Positions 61,701 through 64,000 of a stretch of 64,000 nucleotides of DNA are shown in pieces. Source of the stretch: Dirofilaria immitis (taxonomy: Eukaryota; Nematoda; Chromadorea; Rhabditida; Onchocercidae); NCBI GenBank assembly GCA_024305405.1, contig JAKNDB010000079.1, forward strand, positions 2,470,501 through 2,534,500. Reading direction: 5' to 3'. Position 1 is the first letter of the stretch. The number at the start of each line of letters is the position of its first letter. The position numbers and the translations under genes are program-made. Under the pieces are notes generated by a model that ran no database searches, had not been told where the DNA came from, and was given only the letters and a program-made list of their open reading frames with translations.

Positions 61701-64000
61701 CTCATTCAGCTTATTGTAAGATATTATTTCTAAAAAATTTTATTTCGTATTTCTTGCAGGATGTTATCAAATCTTGACTTTTCTGGACTAATGATTCATT
61801 TTTCAAATTTGAGATTTTATTATCATTTAAAGTTTTTAGGTTTACGCTGGTTTAAGACCACCGCAAATTGAAGATGTTCCGACTAAACTTATGCAAATGA
61901 TTGAGCGGTAAGGATTTTATTTTTGATACGAGATGAAGTGATGTTTTTCCACCTTTATTTGTTATTTTTTCGGAAGTAATTTACATTTCTTATGTAAAGT
62001 TTGAATTTCCTTTTAATAAAACATGAGAATCTTGAATATTACACTCAAATGAAAATCATAGATGAAGTTTTTAGTTGTTGGCAAAATTGCCTGCAGAAAG
62101 ACCCTCCATCAAAGAAATCCAGAAAGTGCTTATCATACTTTGTCGGGTTAATTTTTCTCATTTCAGTAATTTGTTTTTTCTTTTTTTTTGTTAGCGAAGA
62201 GATATTAAATATGATTTTATTTCATGAGCTATTCAAAAACTATTGAAAATATTTTTAAGCGATAACTTGTTGAAAACTTTGTCTTTTTCTTCAAGCACTC
62301 TATGAAGTCCTTTCTGATCACCAGCGAATAAATTATTCATTTTTTAATCTATCAGGATCATTATCTCAATTTCAAATGTAGTTTTATATTTTTAAAATAA
62401 GAAGTAACAAATGAAATATGCTGAATTAAATTAGAATGAAGAGAACGTGTTAAATCAAAATGAAATATTTATTTGATTAAATTGTTCCCAATATTATTAT
62501 TTCGCATTTCTAAGCATATATTATGCTTGTTTACTTCTTTATACACCTTCTCTTTCTTGATTAAATTGGTTATTTCAACAAAAAATAACGTTAGAATTGT
62601 GCGCATCGTATGATAGTTATTTTTGTTAAAGGTAAAACATTGGTTGACCAATCTATATTTAATTACTTTAAAATTTTTGGAATGTTTTACAATATTTGCG
62701 GACCAAATTCATGTCATAACATATTTTTTGACTCTCTTCTCTCAAATTTTACAATATCATCACATGGTACTCTAAATATTGGGGCGATATTTTATAGTGA
62801 TTTACTGAGCTAAAAATGATCTTACAGTAGTAACATTGATCGCAATTAGCTACGATTTATTTTGAAATAATGCTTAATCATTATATCTAGATGAACACTC
62901 CAAAAGTTTAATTATGAATAAACTTTAGTGCTTTGAAAACTGTTGTATCTTGATTATATGGATAATAATCCGTCAGATTGAATTGCAATTATTTTTTCTA
63001 TTTATCTTTCATGTAATTTATCAGGCAACAGTTTGGACTACTATTATAACACGAAAGTTCATGTGGATAAGAACAATAAACGAATTTGCAATTATTCAAT
63101 TGTAAATTGGTTTTCAATTGTAGAAAATTACTGTCTTTTCATTAATTTACATTCTAAATCTATATTTACATGATTATGAATTATAACTATTAGTCATTTG
63201 ATTTAGTGAATCTTATAATATTCTTCTGTTCATTATGGTGTAATTTCAATGTCTGACACAACTATAATATCTCAGTGATTTATCATACTTCGAAGAATCT
63301 CATATCAGATCTTTTATCAGCGAAGTTCATGTGTTTACTAAAATGAACATTCGTTCAGTCTACTAGAGAATGCATTGCACTAAATAAAGGGCTTGATAAA
63401 ATTGTCATCTATGTCGAGTTTCTAATACAGTTAACCTTGATGAAGTAATAAAGTAACATTTTATATATTTTTAGATGTATCCCAATTCCAATGAACCGTT
63501 GACGTGTTCTGAAATTCCAAAACAAATGGTATGTAAGAATTAATATTGCGGAAATAAGTATAGAAATAAGTATGTAAAAATTTTAAAAGTGAATTAATCG
63601 AACTAAATTTTGGATGAAAATAATCTCCATCAATTTTTAGTTTAACTTTTGTTTAATTTCTTTTACATGATACGGCTTTTATGAATTTTTGGGAACTTCT
63701 TGATCAGGTTTAAATGGTTTATAATACTTTTTCAAATACTTTTCATTTCTTTTTTATAGAAGTAATATTTCAGAAATTCAGTCTCTTTATAAAAATAATA
63801 ATTACCAAATGCAATAAGCAGTTTTCAGTTGGTGATTGAATTACCATATGTTGTTATTTTAAAACGGTAATGTTTCATTCAATTTTTTCCTTCATTTTTA
63901 AGCTTAATAGATTTATAGGACGAGGTCGTTGATGAAAAGGATGTTGTTAGCAGCGTGGAGTCTAGTGCAAACGAAAGGAAACAGTTTCAAAATCTGATCA
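58734..64000 (+). CDS. MAP3K7: TAK1/MAP3K7-type protein kinase (partial, 3' end off window)
   Basis: A Ser/Thr MAP3K; the C. elegans TAK1 relative MOM-4 acts in Wnt and stress signalling. Exons: 58734-58902, 59415-59519, 59878-59992, 60491-60617, 61265-61379, 61497-61622, 61840-61907, 62075-62146, 63475-63528, 63919-64000 (open). Motifs: glycine loop LGRGSYSDVWKA, VALKL lysine, HPNVVEIMGAC, MEYMTCGSLYE, catalytic loop VHADLKTANLLL (the Asn codon spans an intron), ADFGT, GSAAWMAPEV, GIILWEIITRMRPYSN, and LRPPQIEDVP, all TAK1-like. The usual HRD Arg is Ala. The ATG follows directly after an AG acceptor, suggesting SL trans-splicing onto the start. Added bases are needed in the A7 run 58780-58786, at the exon 2/3 junction (59519-59520 or 59877-59878), and at AAA 62097-62099, which restores RPSIKEIQKVLIIL. 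Sequence after the domain is the start of the linker. Confidence 0.92.

Noticed and set aside
58734..62146. Programmed ribosomal frameshifting in the kinase or other genes
   Set aside because: Sites differ in sequence, occur several times per gene and all need one added base, which fits sequence error rather than a shared slippery signal.

Overview
The window is AT-rich (roughly 70-75% A+T by eye) eukaryotic DNA. Genes are cut into many short exons by introns that mostly end in a TTTCAG or TTTTAG acceptor. That architecture and the gene content point to a nematode, most likely a spirurid or filarial type. This is inference: no rRNA or mitochondrial marker is present.

Layout, left to right. 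(1) Positions 1-5144, minus strand: 5' part of the DNA polymerase epsilon catalytic subunit (POLE), with the full exonuclease domain and the start of the polymerase domain, cut by the left edge. (2) 8382 to at least 18970, minus strand: a very fragmented C2H2 zinc-finger gene with about 16 recognisable fingers. Two basic exons at 21874-22258 look like its N-terminus, and two unassigned exon-like stretches lie near 20.4-20.9 kb. (3) 22.3-28.4 kb: gene-free DNA rich in microsatellites and minisatellites, ending in a tRNA-Asn(GTT) at 28401-28474. (4) 30694-35880, minus strand: WDTC1/ADP-1 (WD40-TPR-WD40). (5) 39461-41120, plus strand: ANP32. (6) 41.1-47.3 kb: gene-free. (7) 47319-49204, minus strand: an MBD2/3 protein that appears to lack its methyl-CpG-binding domain. 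(8) 51046-54797, plus strand: CYB5R4 (cytochrome b5 fused to a b5-reductase module). (9) 56286-57202, plus strand: a CPYC glutaredoxin with an N-myristoylation-type start. (10) 58734-64000, plus strand: a TAK1/MAP3K7-type kinase, cut by the right edge.

These are ordinary chromosomal housekeeping and regulatory genes with independent roles: replication, transcriptional regulation (zinc-finger protein, MBD2/3, ANP32), CUL4 substrate reception, redox chemistry and stress signalling. I see no operon-like cluster and no integrated new system.

The most striking property is technical. In six genes the conserved protein can be followed only by assuming that one base is missing, nearly always inside a short run of one base. 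About 13 such sites were found and all are apparent losses. This fits homopolymer under-calling in the assembly better than gene decay. CYB5R4 and the glutaredoxin read cleanly. Genuinely biological points worth checking are the missing MBD, the HAD (not HRD) catalytic loop of the TAK1-like kinase, a GC-AG intron in ANP32, a perfect 19-bp hairpin near 49.85 kb, and a 45-nt identical element in two introns of the zinc-finger gene.
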